Positions 23,730-31,391 of a DNA stretch of 31,930 bases are shown piece by piece. The position numbers were made by a program, and so were the translations under genes. Origin of the DNA: DATAAZ01 sp036259875 (GTDB lineage Bacteria; Actinomycetota; Thermoleophilia; Gaiellales; Gaiellaceae); NCBI GenBank assembly GCA_036259875.1, contig DATAAZ010000019.1, forward strand, positions 1-31,930, written 5' to 3'. How positions within the stretch are numbered: the first letter of the stretch is position 1; each line of letters opens with the position of its first letter. The notes beneath the pieces are model-generated. The model worked only from the letters and a program-made list of their open reading frames with translations, was not told the origin of the DNA and searched no databases.

Positions 23730-24733
23730 AGCGCCCACTCGCCGTCGCGAAGGATCCACGTCCCGTCGTCGACGATCTGCATGCTCGCGTCCAGGACGAC
23801 GCCGTCGAGATGCAGAGAGCTGACGTTCTGGCCGCCCGGATACGCGTTGTGGTTGTCGCCGAGGGCGAAGTGGACCGTGCCCAACCTCCCCTTCTCGGAC
23901 GGCGAGCCGAACGGCGCCTTCTCGCTCGTCCCGAAGGCGAACTCGCCGACAACGTCGGCGCCCTCGACGCTCGCGATCGCCTCCTCGAGCCGTGCGGCGT
24001 CCGCCCCGCCCTCGATCGCGACGCAACGGCCGCCCTCGAGCGTCCACGTGATCGGCTCGCTCACCTGGCCGGGCAGGCCGATACCGAGCATGACGCCGTC
24101 GACCACGATCGTCCCCCGGGTGAAGTCCTCGACGGCGGCGAAGGCGACCTCCGCCCACAGCGGGACGGGGCCCATCATCTGCCCGCGCTTCTTGATCGGC
24201 GTCACCTCGAGCGCCGGGCGGCCGTCGATCGAGACCGTGACGTCCGTCCCGCGCCCCGAGGTCACGCGCACGTGCCGCTTGCCCTCGAGCGCGGTGATCG
24301 CGTCCTTCGCCCGCTGGGTGGCGGCCTGGATGTCGTCCACGGTCAGCTCCCACGTGCCCATGCCCTCCTCGACGGAGGCGATCTTGGCGTTCGCCGCGCA
24401 GGACTCCTTGACCGCGGACACGTGCGCGAACCTGTTCGCCCACTCGAGGTTCGTGACGATGATGATCTCGTCCGAGCTCACCATCGCCTGATGGAGGTTC
24501 CGCGGCGGGGCCATCGGGAAGCGGAGGTCGGCGCGGCCACGCCGGACCTGGGCCTCGTTGTTCGCGACGACGGGCCAGCCGCCCCGCTCCTCGACGACGC
24601 GGGCTAGGGCGTCGGCCTGCTCGCGGTGCTCGTCGTCGGTGATGATCGTGACGACGTCGTCCTCCTCGACGGACAAGCAGACGTCGACGATGAGCTCTGC
24701 GTCCTTCTGCAGCGAACTGACGGCCGTGGCCAT
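23726..24733 (-). CDS. M29/NicX-like metalloenzyme (aminopeptidase fold; possible dihydroxypyridine-type ring-cleaving dioxygenase)
   Basis: A 335-residue protein of the family that contains M29 aminopeptidases (about 410 residues) and 2,5-dihydroxypyridine 5,6-dioxygenase NicX (about 350). The C-terminal metal-site region is TVHFALGDNHNAYPGG (287-301) and SSLHLDGVVLD (305-315) with the His308-x-Asp310 pair; His288 and His295 are nearby. The length fits the NicX branch better than the peptidases. The operon's molybdenum hydroxylase and LLM monooxygenase also fit heterocycle degradation. Against it, other Nic enzymes (deformylase, maleamate amidase, maleate isomerase) are absent. It lies 3 bp after the LLM gene and overlaps the cupin start. 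The ring-cleavage role is inference. Confidence 0.72.
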   Translation of the reverse strand: MATAVSSLQKDAELIVDVCLSVEEDDVVTIITDDEHREQADALARVVEERGGWPVVANNEAQVRRGRADLRFPMAPPRNLHQAMVSSDEIIIVTNLEWANRFAHVSAVKESCAANAKIASVEEGMGTWELTVDDIQAATQRAKDAITALEGKRHVRVTSGRGTDVTVSIDGRPALEVTPIKKRGQMMGPVPLWAEVAFAAVEDFTRGTIVVDGVMLGIGLPGQVSEPITWTLEGGRCVAIEGGADAARLEEAIASVEGADVVGEFAFGTSEKAPFGSPSEKGRLGTVHFALGDNHNAYPGGQNVSSLHLDGVVLDASMQIVDDGTWILRDGEWAL

Positions 24734-24736
24734 GCG

Positions 24737-25780
24737 TCACCTCACTCGTTCAGGGGTGAACTGGGGCAGGACTTCGTTGGCGAAGCGTTCGACCTGTCCA
24801 AACTGGTCGATGGCGCCGAAGCGGCAGATGAAGTGGTCGACTCCGGCGTCGGCGAAGTCGCGCAGCCAGGAGGCGATCTGGTCCGGCGTCCCGACCGGAC
24901 CCCAGTTGGACAAGTCCATCGCCTGGGAAAGCTCGGGGTAGTACTTGGAGATGTAGTCGTCGAAGGCGCTTCCGGCCTCCTCCTGTGAGTCGCCGATGTT
25001 CATGGTGACCTGGTAGGAGATCGTGTACGCGTCCACGTCGCCGCCGCGCTCCTCCACCGCCCGGCCGAGGTAGCCGAGCTGCTCGAGCAGCTCCTCGGGG
25101 TGCTGGGCCCGGCAGCACGTCATCCAGCCGTCCCCGTAGCGGACGATCCGCCGGCACGCCCTCATCATCGTGTCGTCCATGCGCTCCGGCGGGACGTCGC
25201 CGACGAGCCGCGGGTTGGACACGACCCAGATCGGAGGCGGCTTCTGCAGCGGGCTCAGCGGCCCCATCTCCGTGCCCGAGTAGAAGGCGACGTCGTCGTA
25301 GCGGAAAAAATCGCCGTCGAAGTCGATCCGCCCCTCCGTCCACAGCGTCCGGATCACGTGCAGCCCCTCGTCGAAAAGCGCGTTTCGGCGCTTGTAGTCG
25401 AGGCCGAGCGCCTCGAACTCGCGCTGGACGCCCTTCTCCGGGTTGCCCTTGCACGCGCCGAGGATCGTGCGTCCGCCCGAGAGCGCGTCGAGCGTCGCCC
25501 ATTCGAGCGCGAGGTAGAGCGGGTTTCGCGTCGAGGTGACGAGGCAGGCGGTGCCGAGCCGGACGCGCGAGGTGCGCTGCGAGATGGCCGAGAGGAGCGA
25601 GAGCGGCTCGTAGCGTGGCTTCGAGAAGAGGCTGTCGCCCACCCAGAGCGAGTCGAAGCCGAGTTCCTCGACGCGCCCGGAGAGGTCGAGGAGCGCCTCC
25701 AGGTCGTAGTCGGGGGCGATGAGCGGCTCGCGGTTATTGAGGTTGACGCCGAACTCGAGCTGCCTCGTCTCGGCGCTCAC
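24737..25780 (-). CDS. LLM-class (luciferase-like) flavin-dependent monooxygenase
   Basis: A 347-residue TIM-barrel protein of the bacterial luciferase family, likely using FMNH2 or F420H2. Family signatures are LGFDSLWVGDSLF near residue 39, RVRLGTACLVTSTRNPLYLA, TLDALSGGRTILGACKG (95-111), and PVGTPDQIASWLRDFADAGV near the C-terminus. LLM enzymes oxygenate or open rings such as uracil (RutA) and pyridine, and attack aminopolycarboxylates. No flavin reductase gene is nearby, so reduced flavin must come from elsewhere or the cofactor is F420. The ATG overlaps the GntR stop codon by 4 nt (ATGA), so it is the first enzyme gene of the operon. Confidence 0.88.
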   Translation of the reverse strand: MSAETRQLEFGVNLNNREPLIAPDYDLEALLDLSGRVEELGFDSLWVGDSLFSKPRYEPLSLLSAISQRTSRVRLGTACLVTSTRNPLYLALEWATLDALSGGRTILGACKGNPEKGVQREFEALGLDYKRRNALFDEGLHVIRTLWTEGRIDFDGDFFRYDDVAFYSGTEMGPLSPLQKPPPIWVVSNPRLVGDVPPERMDDTMMRACRRIVRYGDGWMTCCRAQHPEELLEQLGYLGRAVEERGGDVDAYTISYQVTMNIGDSQEEAGSAFDDYISKYYPELSQAMDLSNWGPVGTPDQIASWLRDFADAGVDHFICRFGAIDQFGQVERFANEVLPQFTPERVR

Positions 25781-26529
25781 GGCTGGGCTCCTTTCTCGGC
25801 TTCGCTCGGACGAAGCTCGATGAGCTCGTCGTCGGGCGCCGACTCGAGCCGGCGCTGGGGGACGCGGATGTGCTCCGATAGGAGGTGGGCGGCCCGGTCG
25901 GCGTCCCGCCTGCGCACAGCGCGGACGATCGCCCGGTGCTCCTGAACCGAGCGCCGGACGGTTCCGCGCAAGGCGAGCGAGCGCATTTGGTAGCGGCCCA
26001 TCTGCCCGACTACCTGCCGGTGAACCTCGCGCAGCTTCTGGTTACCCGACGCCGCCACGATCGCCGCGTGGAAGGCCGTGTTCGCCTCGAAGAAGCGGTC
26101 GACGTCGTCCCGCCCGGCGCAGTCCTGCATCTCTGCGGCCAGTCGCTCGAGCTCGGCGATGCCGGCGTCGTCGATGCGCGCGACGGCGAGGCGGATCGCC
26201 ATCACCTCGAGGGCCTCGCGCACCTGGTAGGCCTCGAGGAACTCCGCCCGCGTCAGCGAGGCGACGATCGCGCCGCGGCGCGGGCGCATGTGCACCAGGC
26301 CCTCGCTCGCCAGGCGGCCGAGGGCTTCGCGGACCGGTCCGCGGCTGACCCCGAGGGCGCGGGCGAGCCCGACCTCGTTCAGGACCATGCCGGGCGGCAG
26401 GCGATTGGAGAGGATCTCGTCCCCGACGGCGCGGTGCACGCGCTGCCACAACGTAAGGTTCTCGAAGTCCGCGAAGCGGTCGCCGGTGTCGCCGCGCCTC
26501 GCCCCCGGCTCGATTGCATCCTGGGTCAA
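25777..26529 (-). CDS. GntR-family transcriptional regulator, FCD subfamily
   Basis: A 250-residue regulator, first gene of the catabolic operon it probably controls. The winged helix is at about 28-92 (LARALGVSRGPVREALGRLA is the recognition region). The FCD ligand-binding all-helical domain covers about 98-225, with FFEANTAFHAAIVAASGN and QEHRAIVRAVRRRDADRAA containing the usual Asp/His metal ligands. FCD proteins bind organic acids and commonly repress their own operon. The start TTG 26529 was chosen because TATAAC ends exactly 6 nt upstream and no ribosome site is present. The frame is open further upstream but lies in the divergent regulatory region. The likely operator is the near-palindrome at 26555-26564. 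Confidence 0.9.
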   Translation of the reverse strand: MTQDAIEPGARRGDTGDRFADFENLTLWQRVHRAVGDEILSNRLPPGMVLNEVGLARALGVSRGPVREALGRLASEGLVHMRPRRGAIVASLTRAEFLEAYQVREALEVMAIRLAVARIDDAGIAELERLAAEMQDCAGRDDVDRFFEANTAFHAAIVAASGNQKLREVHRQVVGQMGRYQMRSLALRGTVRRSVQEHRAIVRAVRRRDADRAAHLLSEHIRVPQRRLESAPDDELIELRPSEAEKGAQP

Positions 26530-26535
26530 CGGCGG

Positions 26536-26541
26536 GTTATA
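26536..26541 (-). promoter_or_regulatory. Candidate -10 box TATAAC of the gntR operon
   Basis: On the minus strand TATAAC ends 6 nt before the TTG at 26529, the same leaderless spacing as other genes here. The overlapping TTATAA (26537-26542) is palindromic. With TTGCAT (26514-26519) 17 nt away it could also serve a plus-strand promoter for the amidohydrolase gene. Confidence 0.5.
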
Positions 26542-26554
26542 AGACGTGCTGCGC

Positions 26555-26564
26555 TTGTCGACAG
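26555..26564. promoter_or_regulatory. Candidate GntR/FCD operator TTGTCGACAG
   Basis: A 10-bp near-perfect palindrome (one mismatch from TTGTCGACAA) in the 120-bp gap between the divergent gntR and amidohydrolase genes. FCD-type GntR regulators often bind TTGTnnACAA-like sites. It overlaps the -35 region of the gntR promoter and lies just downstream of the possible plus-strand -10, so one bound dimer could control both arms. Confidence 0.45.
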
Positions 26565-26639
26565 CAAGCAGTTCGGAACCTACCACCTCGACAGCCGGGG
26601 AAGCAACGCGCCAGGGGCGAAGCGTCGGCGCGTTTCGGG

Positions 26640-26646
26640 GGAGGAG
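26640..26646 (+). promoter_or_regulatory. Ribosome-binding site GGAGGAG deciding a CTG start
   Basis: A strong purine-rich site ends 3 nt before the CTG at 26650 (core GGAGG 5 nt away). No ATG, GTG or TTG occurs in this frame between the regulatory region and the HxH metal motif, so this site marks CTG as the best start. Confidence 0.55.
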
Positions 26647-26649
26647 CCG

Positions 26650-27384
26650 CTGACCTTCGACGCGCACATGCACGTGGGCGAGTTCCCGCTCTTCAACGTC
26701 TCGCTCGACCGGGACGGCCTCGCGGAGCTGATGAGCACGTGCGGCATCGACGGCGGCGTCGTGTTCCACCCCGACAACGCCTATGTCCAGGAAGTGGTGG
26801 AGTCGATCGACGGCCTGTACGGGCTCGTTTGGGCGAATCCGCGGCTGCCGGCCTACGTCGAGGAAACCGCGCGCTTCCTCGAGCACCCGCGCTTCCGCGG
26901 GGTCAAGCTGCACCCGCTCCTCGACGGCTACCACCCGAACGACCCGCTCGTGCACCCGCTCATGGAGCTCCTGCGCGAGCGCAACCTGCCCGTCCTCATC
27001 CACTGCGGCCACCCGATCTTCACGCTTCCCTGGAGCATCGAGGAGCTGATCCAGAACTTCCCGGACGTGAGGGTCGTGCTCGGGCACATGGGACACGGGA
27101 ACATCGTCTACATCAACGCCTCGATCGACGTGGCCGCCCGCAACCCGAGCGTCTACCTCGAGACATCGGGGATGCCCATGCACACGAAGATCCGCGAGGC
27201 GGTCGAGCGCGTGGGGGCCGAGCGGGTTCTCTACGGCTCCGATGTCCCCTTCCATCACCCCGAGGTGGAACTTCGCAAGGTCGAGGTAAGCGGGCTCCCG
27301 CCCGATCTCGTCGAGCGGGTCCTCGACTCCAACGCCCGCGCGCTCTTCCTCGGCCCAAACGGAAGCGGCCGTGCCTCGTCCTAG
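26650..27384 (+). CDS. Amidohydrolase_2-family TIM-barrel metal hydrolase, apparent CTG start
   Basis: A 244-residue metal-dependent hydrolase or decarboxylase. The metal motif HMH (residues 6-8 in FDAHMHVGE) is followed by GVKLHPLLDGYHP, LIHCGHPIF, VLGHMGHG and LYGSDVPFHHP, the normal order of metal and catalytic residues. The first ATG in frame (26668) falls inside HMH and would remove the first ligand. The start is therefore taken as CTG 26650 with its strong GGAGGAG site. Relatives hydrolyse lactones or amides or decarboxylate ring acids (ACMSD type). It is first in the plus arm, divergent from gntR and upstream of the BMP transporter, which suggests action on the imported compound. Confidence 0.8.
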   Translation: MTFDAHMHVGEFPLFNVSLDRDGLAELMSTCGIDGGVVFHPDNAYVQEVVESIDGLYGLVWANPRLPAYVEETARFLEHPRFRGVKLHPLLDGYHPNDPLVHPLMELLRERNLPVLIHCGHPIFTLPWSIEELIQNFPDVRVVLGHMGHGNIVYINASIDVAARNPSVYLETSGMPMHTKIREAVERVGAERVLYGSDVPFHHPEVELRKVEVSGLPPDLVERVLDSNARALFLGPNGSGRASS

Positions 27385-27405
27385 CGAGAAGGAGAACGCG
27401 AAGCC

Positions 27406-27468
27406 ATGAGCGTGCACGGCCCAACGGTGGGTCGCGGTCGAGTTAACTCTCGAGAAGGAGGATCCTGA
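27406..27468 (+). CDS. Possible 20-residue leader peptide coupled to the BMP gene
   Basis: A short frame from the ATG at 27406 encodes MSVHGPTVGRGRVNSREGGS and stops at TGA 27466-27468, which overlaps the ATG of the lipoprotein gene (TGATG). An AAGGAG lies at 27389-27394, 11 nt before the ATG, a slightly long spacing. It contains the strong ribosome site of the next gene and a perfect palindrome, GAGTTAACTC (27440-27449). It may be a translated leader controlling the transporter, or chance. Confidence 0.35.
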   Translation: MSVHGPTVGRGRVNSREGGS

Positions 27469-28568
27469 TGGAGAAGCGGTTTCTGGCGGGCGTCCGGGTC
27501 TCAGTCTTCCTCGTAGCCTTCCTGCTGGCGCTCTTTGCGGTCGGCTGCGGCGGCGAGGACGAGGAGGAGGCGACTCCGGCGGGCAACGGCGCGGAGACGG
27601 CCGCGGAGGACCAGGTCGAGATCGACAAGATCGCGATCGTCGCCCCGGAGAAGGCAAACGACTACGGCTGGAACCAGCAGGGCGTCGAGGGGGCGCGCGC
27701 CGCAGCCGAGTCGATCGGCGCGGAGATCGAGGTCGCCGACGGCGCCGGCTATGAAGATGTCTCGCCGATCCTGCGGCAGCTCGCCGACGGAGGGGCGGAC
27801 TTCGTCATTGCGCAGGCGAGCGGGTACAACACGGCCGCACCCGAGGTCGCGCAGGAGACCGAGGTCCCCGTCGTCACCTACGACAAGCCGGACAACACGA
27901 CGCCCGGCCTCGTGGCCGACATTTCGACCTCCGCCTACCAGGGCGGGTACCTGGCCGGCGTGCTCGCGGGCCACATGACGCAGACGAACACGCTCGGGAT
28001 CGTGGAGTCGGCCGACGACACAAACTGGCACAAGCAGGCGGGCGGCTTCGTCGCGGGCGCGCGCAGCGTCAAGCCCGACGTCCGCTTTCGGCTCGCGCAG
28101 ATCGGTCAGGCCGGCTACGCCGACGCCGCCGGCGGCCGGCGCGTGACGAACAGCGTGATCGCGGGCGGCGCCGACATCGTCTTCGGGATGGGCGACGGGT
28201 CGACCTTCGGGATGATCCAGGCAGTCGAGACCGCCGAGCCGCCGGCCGGCGCCGACCAGGTCTGGTTCATCGACGTGATCGGCGACAAGACGTCGATTGA
28301 CGAGCAGGGCGTCCTGCTCTCGTCCGTCCTCTGGGACTTCTCGGGCACCTTCATGCAGGCGCTCGAGGACATCCAGAACGGGACCTTCGGCGAGAAGGGC
28401 TACGACTTGAACGTCGAGAACGGCGGCATGAGCCTTCTCCAAACTGAGCACATCCCGGACGACGTCTGGGCCGAGGTGGAGGCCGCGAAGGAAGGCATCA
28501 TCGACGGGTCGATCGAGGTGCCCATCACGGCGACCAAGGGCGAGCTGGACGCGCTGATCCAGGGATAG
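27468..28568 (+). CDS. BMP-family ABC transporter substrate-binding lipoprotein
   Basis: A 366-residue extracellular lipoprotein. The N-terminus has Lys/Arg, a hydrophobic core and a lipobox ending AVGC (Cys27), then an acidic linker rich in Glu. The mature part is the PnrA/BMP periplasmic-binding fold: IAIVAPEKANDYGWNQQGVE near residue 56, FVIAQASGYNTAAPEVAQ, YQGGYLAGVLAGHMTQTN, GADIVFGMGDGSTFGMIQ. BMP proteins usually bind nucleosides or other ring compounds. The start has an ideal AAGGAGG site 6 nt upstream (27455-27461). The ATPase and two permease genes follow in order. The ligand is probably the compound degraded by the adjacent operon; this is inference from position. Confidence 0.93.
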   Translation: MEKRFLAGVRVSVFLVAFLLALFAVGCGGEDEEEATPAGNGAETAAEDQVEIDKIAIVAPEKANDYGWNQQGVEGARAAAESIGAEIEVADGAGYEDVSPILRQLADGGADFVIAQASGYNTAAPEVAQETEVPVVTYDKPDNTTPGLVADISTSAYQGGYLAGVLAGHMTQTNTLGIVESADDTNWHKQAGGFVAGARSVKPDVRFRLAQIGQAGYADAAGGRRVTNSVIAGGADIVFGMGDGSTFGMIQAVETAEPPAGADQVWFIDVIGDKTSIDEQGVLLSSVLWDFSGTFMQALEDIQNGTFGEKGYDLNVENGGMSLLQTEHIPDDVWAEVEAAKEGIIDGSIEVPITATKGELDALIQG

Positions 28569-28623
28569 CCTCTTGCGAGCGGGCGGGCGCCGGGAACCGC
28601 GCCCGCCCCTCGACCCAGAACGG

Positions 28624-30246
28624 ATGACCCGGAGCGAAGCGAGCACGGAGGCGAGCGAGCGCGCGGCGATGGAGGCGCCTGCCGGCGGCGCCGCGGTTGT
28701 CGAGCTCACCGGCATCCGCAAGACGTTCCCCGGCGTCGTCGCAAACGACGACGTGAACCTGACCATCCGCCGCGGCGAGGTGCACTGCCTCCTGGGCGAG
28801 AACGGCGCGGGGAAGTCGACCCTCATGAACATCCTGGCCGGGATGTACCGGCCCGACGCGGGGCGGATCCTGGTGGACGGCCAGGAGGTCGAGCCGGACT
28901 CGCCGAAGCGCTCGCTCGAGCTCGGGATCGGGATGGTGTATCAGCACTCGACGCTTATCCCGACGCTGACCGTGCTCGAGAACCTGATGCTCGGGTCGAG
29001 CGACCTCCTGCTCGATGTCAAGGGCTCGCGCGCGCGCTTCGCCGAGCTCGCCGGCATGCTCGGCGTCGAGGTCGACCCCGATGCCGAGGCCGGCTCGCTG
29101 GCCCTCGGCCGGCAGCAGCAGGTCGAGATCATGAAGGCGCTCTGGCGCGGCTCGCGTGTCCTCATCCTTGACGAGCCCACCTCGATGCTCACGCCACAGG
29201 GGGTCGCGGAGCTCGGACGGGTGCTGGAGCGGCTCACCGGCGAGGGCCTCGCGGTCGTCTTCATCACGCACAAGCTGTACGAGGCGATCGAGCTGGGCGA
29301 CCGGGTCTCGGTCTTGAAGCAGGGCCGACTCGTCGGCGTGGTCGACCCCGAGGCGATCCGCTCGCGCGACCCGGGGGAGCTCCAGGCGCTGATCGTCCAG
29401 CTCATGTTCGGGGAGGAGTCGACGGCCGTCGCCGACGTCGCCGAGCTGCGTGAGGACGTAGACGGGCTCCGGCGGACGCGGGAGCTTCCCCCGGAAGCCG
29501 TCCTCGAGCTCGTCCACGTCACAGCCGAGCGCAAGCGAGACGAGGTCGGCGTGCACGACGTCTCGCTCGACGTGCGGCGAGGCGAGATCATGGGGATCGC
29601 GGGCGTGGACGGCAACGGTCAGCGGGAGCTGGCCGAGGCGATCGCAGGCCAGCGGCGTCTCGCGGCCGGCGACGTGCGTCTCGAGAGGCGCTCGATCGCC
29701 ACGATGAGCGTCGCGCGCCGGCAGCGGCTTGGGCTCCGCTACGTCACCGACGACCGGCTCGGCGAGGGGACCGTCTCGGCCTTCACGGTCGCGTTGAACG
29801 TCGTCCTGAAGCGAATCGGCCAGTTTCCGTTCTGGCGCCGAGGCGTCGTCCGCCGGCGCGCCATCGACGAGACCGCGCGGGAGCTCGTGCACCGCTTCGA
29901 CATCCGCACCCGCGGGGTGGACAGCCGGGTGGGGACACTTTCGGGCGGGAACGTCCAGAAGCTCCTCCTGGCGCGCGAGGTCTCCTTCGAGCCGAAGCTC
30001 GTGGTCTACAACAAGCCGACGCATGGGCTCGACGTGAGGACGATGCAGGCCGTGCGTGAGCGGATCCGGGCGCAGGCGAACGAGGGCGTCGCGGCGCTCG
30101 TCATCTCCACCGACCTGGAGGAACTGCTCCAGCTCTGCGACCGCATAGCCGTCCTCTTCCGCGGGCGCGTCTCCGGCGTCGTGGAGAACGGGCCGGGCGC
30201 CGGCGAGCGGATCGGCCAGCTCATGGTCGGCGCCAAGGCCGCATGA
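28624..30246 (+). CDS. ABC transporter ATP-binding protein with two nucleotide-binding domains
   Basis: A 540-residue double ATPase of the sugar/nucleoside importer class. The first domain has Walker A GENGAGKST (58-66), signature LALGRQQQVEI and Walker B VLILDEPTSML. The second domain has a degenerate Walker A (GVDGNGQRE), signature LSGGNVQKLLLARE and a Walker B region VVYNKPTHGLDV. There the residue after the aspartate position is Lys, so this site is unlikely to hydrolyse ATP. One active and one weak site is usual in this class, but the NK pair is unusual. ATG 28624 is the chosen start; TTG 28573 in the same frame is possible. Its stop overlaps the permease start (ATGA). Confidence 0.92.
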   Translation: MTRSEASTEASERAAMEAPAGGAAVVELTGIRKTFPGVVANDDVNLTIRRGEVHCLLGENGAGKSTLMNILAGMYRPDAGRILVDGQEVEPDSPKRSLELGIGMVYQHSTLIPTLTVLENLMLGSSDLLLDVKGSRARFAELAGMLGVEVDPDAEAGSLALGRQQQVEIMKALWRGSRVLILDEPTSMLTPQGVAELGRVLERLTGEGLAVVFITHKLYEAIELGDRVSVLKQGRLVGVVDPEAIRSRDPGELQALIVQLMFGEESTAVADVAELREDVDGLRRTRELPPEAVLELVHVTAERKRDEVGVHDVSLDVRRGEIMGIAGVDGNGQRELAEAIAGQRRLAAGDVRLERRSIATMSVARRQRLGLRYVTDDRLGEGTVSAFTVALNVVLKRIGQFPFWRRGVVRRRAIDETARELVHRFDIRTRGVDSRVGTLSGGNVQKLLLAREVSFEPKLVVYNKPTHGLDVRTMQAVRERIRAQANEGVAALVISTDLEELLQLCDRIAVLFRGRVSGVVENGPGAGERIGQLMVGAKAA

Positions 30247-31391
30247 CCGAGACCGCGCTCCCGCCCCCGAGGCCGGTCGGCGAGGACTACCTCGAGCAGC
30301 CGGGCCGCCTGGTCGCGGCCGGCGACGCGCTCGTCCGCTCCATCGGACCGATCGTCCTCGCCCTCGCTGCGGTGGCGGCGATCCTCGCGGCTTTGGGCCG
30401 GAACCCGGGCTCCTTCTACAGCGACATCCTCGAGGGCGGCCTGCTCACGCGCACGGGCTTCGAGGCGAGCTTGACACGGACGGCGACGCTGCTCCTGATC
30501 GCGGTCGGGCTCGTGGTCGTCTTCCGCGCGAACATTTGGAACCTCGGCATCGACGGCCAGTTCCTCCTCGCAGGCGTCCTCGTCGCCGGGCTCGGGCCCG
30601 ACCTGCGCGGCGTCCTGCCCAACGCCTTTCTCCTCCTCGTTCTCTTCCTCGTCGCCATCGTCGTCGGCGCCCTCTGGACGGTGGTCCCCGCCTTCCTGCG
30701 CGCCTATTACGGAGTCAACGAGATCATCACGACGCTGATGATGACCTTTATCGGCATCAACCTGGCCAACCTCCTGATCAAGACGACGTTCCGCGACTTC
30801 GCCTCTACGAACGTCCCGCAGACCTCGGTGCTCCCCCTCGACGAGCGGTTGCCGCGACTTCCCGAGACGCGCAGCGTCCACATCGGCATTCTGGTCGCGC
30901 TCGCCCTCGCGTTCCTCGTCCAGTACGTCATGACGAGAACCTCGTTCGGCCTGCGCCTGAACGTTCTCGGCGCGAATCCCAGGGCGGCAGGCCACTTCGG
31001 GCTCTCCGTCCCGCGCCTGATCATCATCTCCTTCCTCGTCAGCGGCGGCATCGTCGGGATGGCCGGGGCGACGGAGATCCTCGGCGTCTGGGGCTACGTC
31101 CGCGCCGACTGGAACCCCGCCTTCGGGCTCACGGTCGTGCCGCTCGTCTTCCTCGCGCGGCTGAACGCGATCGCGGTCATCCCCTTCGTCGCCCTCCTGG
31201 CGGTGCTCTCGATCGGAGGCGATCTCGCCACGCGCCGTGCCGAGCTGGCGAACGACTTCCTGCTCGTTCTCGTCGGCCTCATCCTCATCTTCATGGCCCT
31301 CACCGAGTACCTCGGCCGCCGCCGGGCGCTAGGGGGGACGTATCTGACGCCGGGCCTGGTCGCGGGTCTGCGCAGGCGGCCGCACCCGTGA
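30243..31391 (+). CDS. ABC transporter permease (BPD_transp_2 family), first of two
   Basis: A 382-residue inner-membrane permease with about 8-10 hydrophobic helices. The motif VFRANIWNLGIDGQFLLAGV is typical of BMP/nucleoside-type importers, as is GVNEIITTLMMTFIGINLAN. The cytoplasmic coupling loop is GLRLNVLGANPRAAGHFGLS. The N-terminus has a soluble segment of about 35 residues. It overlaps the ATPase gene by 4 nt and the next permease by 4 nt (GTGA), so all three are made in step. Confidence 0.93.
   Translation: MTETALPPPRPVGEDYLEQPGRLVAAGDALVRSIGPIVLALAAVAAILAALGRNPGSFYSDILEGGLLTRTGFEASLTRTATLLLIAVGLVVVFRANIWNLGIDGQFLLAGVLVAGLGPDLRGVLPNAFLLLVLFLVAIVVGALWTVVPAFLRAYYGVNEIITTLMMTFIGINLANLLIKTTFRDFASTNVPQTSVLPLDERLPRLPETRSVHIGILVALALAFLVQYVMTRTSFGLRLNVLGANPRAAGHFGLSVPRLIIISFLVSGGIVGMAGATEILGVWGYVRADWNPAFGLTVVPLVFLARLNAIAVIPFVALLAVLSIGGDLATRRAELANDFLLVLVGLILIFMALTEYLGRRRALGGTYLTPGLVAGLRRRPHP

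Noticed and set aside
26042..26449. Second minus-strand frame within gntR
   Set aside because: Overlaps the intact GntR winged-helix and FCD coding sequence in another frame and is Arg/Pro-rich.
27501..28832. 443-codon minus-strand frame opposite the BMP lipoprotein
   Set aside because: The product is Arg/Val/Asp-rich without motifs; the plus strand has signal peptide, lipobox and BMP motifs.
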